From NCBI GenBank assembly GCA_001939145.1, contig LSRX01000487.1, positions 200,437-264,436 on the forward strand: a stretch of 64,000 bases of DNA. Reading direction: 5' to 3'. Positions 63,400-64,000 of the stretch are shown here, in pieces. This DNA is from Symbiodinium microadriaticum (taxonomy: Eukaryota > Sar > Dinophyceae > Suessiales > Symbiodiniaceae). A program made the translations under genes and the position numbers. The stretch's first letter is position 1; every line of letters begins with the position of its first letter. A model generated the notes under the pieces. It saw only the letters and a program-made list of their open reading frames with translations. It was not told the origin of the DNA and ran no database searches.

Positions 63400-63545
63400 G
63401 CAGGTGAGACACTCGGACTGCAAAAGTGAAATTCGCATCGTGAGCACATCTCCCTCGAACGAGATCCCAGGAGGGAGCGTGCTTCGCCATCATAACTGCC
63501 GGCGTGGCCAGCTCTGTGTCCATGGCCCTAGAAGCCGTTCCAGAG
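63400..63545 (-). CDS. exon candidate, minus strand, unknown protein
   Basis: Reads AMDTELATPAVMMAKHAPSW then DLVRGRCAHDANFTFAVRV. Weakly coding-like. May belong to the minus-strand gene. Confidence 0.3.
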
Positions 63546-63689
63546 TGGGCGACCCGACAATGACTAGTCAGATTCCGGGTTGACAGGTGTCTGACCAGAC
63601 ATGCATACATGCCAGCATTTGTAAGTTGTAGTGGTCGATGTTTCCATTACGCATGCCGCCTCTTGTTGCACATGTCGTGCGCATGCGCA

Positions 63690-63860
63690 GTGTGACGCAG
63701 AGCACATGCGATTGAACAAGTCTTCAGCCTTTTGGGATGAGCACTGGTCCTTCTTGACGTTCTCCCCGCTTCCGTATGGCACGGCTGTGCTCTGACTGAG
63801 GACGACTTCTTTCCAACAGACTTGGTTCTGGATGTTGGAGCATGCCGGCACCAGGTGCAA
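63690..63860 (-). CDS. exon candidate, minus strand, unknown protein
   Basis: Reads CSNIQNQVCWKEVVLSQSTA then VPYGSGENVKKDQCSSQKAE and DLFNRMCS. Weak-to-moderate coding composition near the right edge of the window. Confidence 0.35.
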
Positions 63861-64000
63861 GGGCATCTGCAAGAGTTTGTGCCAGCTGTGCACGGTCGAA
63901 CTCATAATGAATGCACCAGTATGTGGGTTAAAGCGCATGCTCTCCACTCTCGCATACGGATAACTGATAAGATGCGGGGATAAATCAGGCAGCTTGTGCA

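Overview
The window looks like nuclear DNA of a dinoflagellate, probably Symbiodiniaceae or a relative. The evidence is: genes split into many short exons with long, repeat-rich introns; introns whose 5' ends read GA or GC as well as GT and whose 3' ends read AG|G; a plant-type (CCCTAAA)n telomere tract; a RIGEASNPGP leader in a transposase, a motif common in dinoflagellate predicted proteins; and abundant microsatellites. Because coding is split, most real proteins appear only as exon fragments. I called exons by protein-family motifs, by reading frames that join across plausible splice sites, and by protein-like composition. Exon ends are approximate unless stated.

Layout. 0-8.4 kb: an uncertain plus-strand exon group, a minus-strand Merlin/IS1595-like transposase (4182-5612) with a companion ORF (3390-3920), degenerate repeats, and a minus-strand gene of unknown function (7081-8386). 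8.4-16.7 kb: sparse, with a few plus-strand exon candidates, an interstitial telomere tract at 12.4 kb and microsatellites. 16.8-18.1 kb: repeat cassettes.

18.6-33.7 kb (plus strand) is the centrepiece. Exons spell a Cys-rich domain, then all main motifs of a Dicer/RIG-I-type helicase (I, Ia, Ib, II=DEAH, III, IV, V, VI), then a cellular RNA-dependent RNA polymerase with a DLDGD catalytic loop. This is the Dictyostelium RrpA-type helicase-RdRP order. After a ~5 kb block of repeats and a decayed ORF (34.4-39.7 kb), plus-strand exons at 39.9-41.6 kb encode a Pol-beta-type nucleotidyltransferase of the Cid1/Cid12/TUTase class. RdRP, Dicer-like helicase and nucleotidyltransferase are the three enzymes of RNA-directed RNA polymerase complexes in fission yeast, and related sets occur in ciliates. 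The locus therefore looks like a physically linked small-RNA amplification module.

43.3-46.6 kb holds a MULE-type transposase with a SWIM zinc finger. 46.6-53.3 kb holds plus-strand exons of unknown genes, minisatellites, a strongly divergent histone-H3-fold protein (50.43-51.09 kb), and a SAP domain followed by a SUMO-like domain (52.5-53.1 kb). 55.9-60.8 kb has plus-strand exons of unrecognised gene(s). An assembly gap at 61.06-61.48 kb is bounded by 59-bp inverted repeats. 61.8-64 kb has weak minus-strand exon candidates. No rRNA, tRNA, CRISPR or bacterial-type regulatory signal was recognised.
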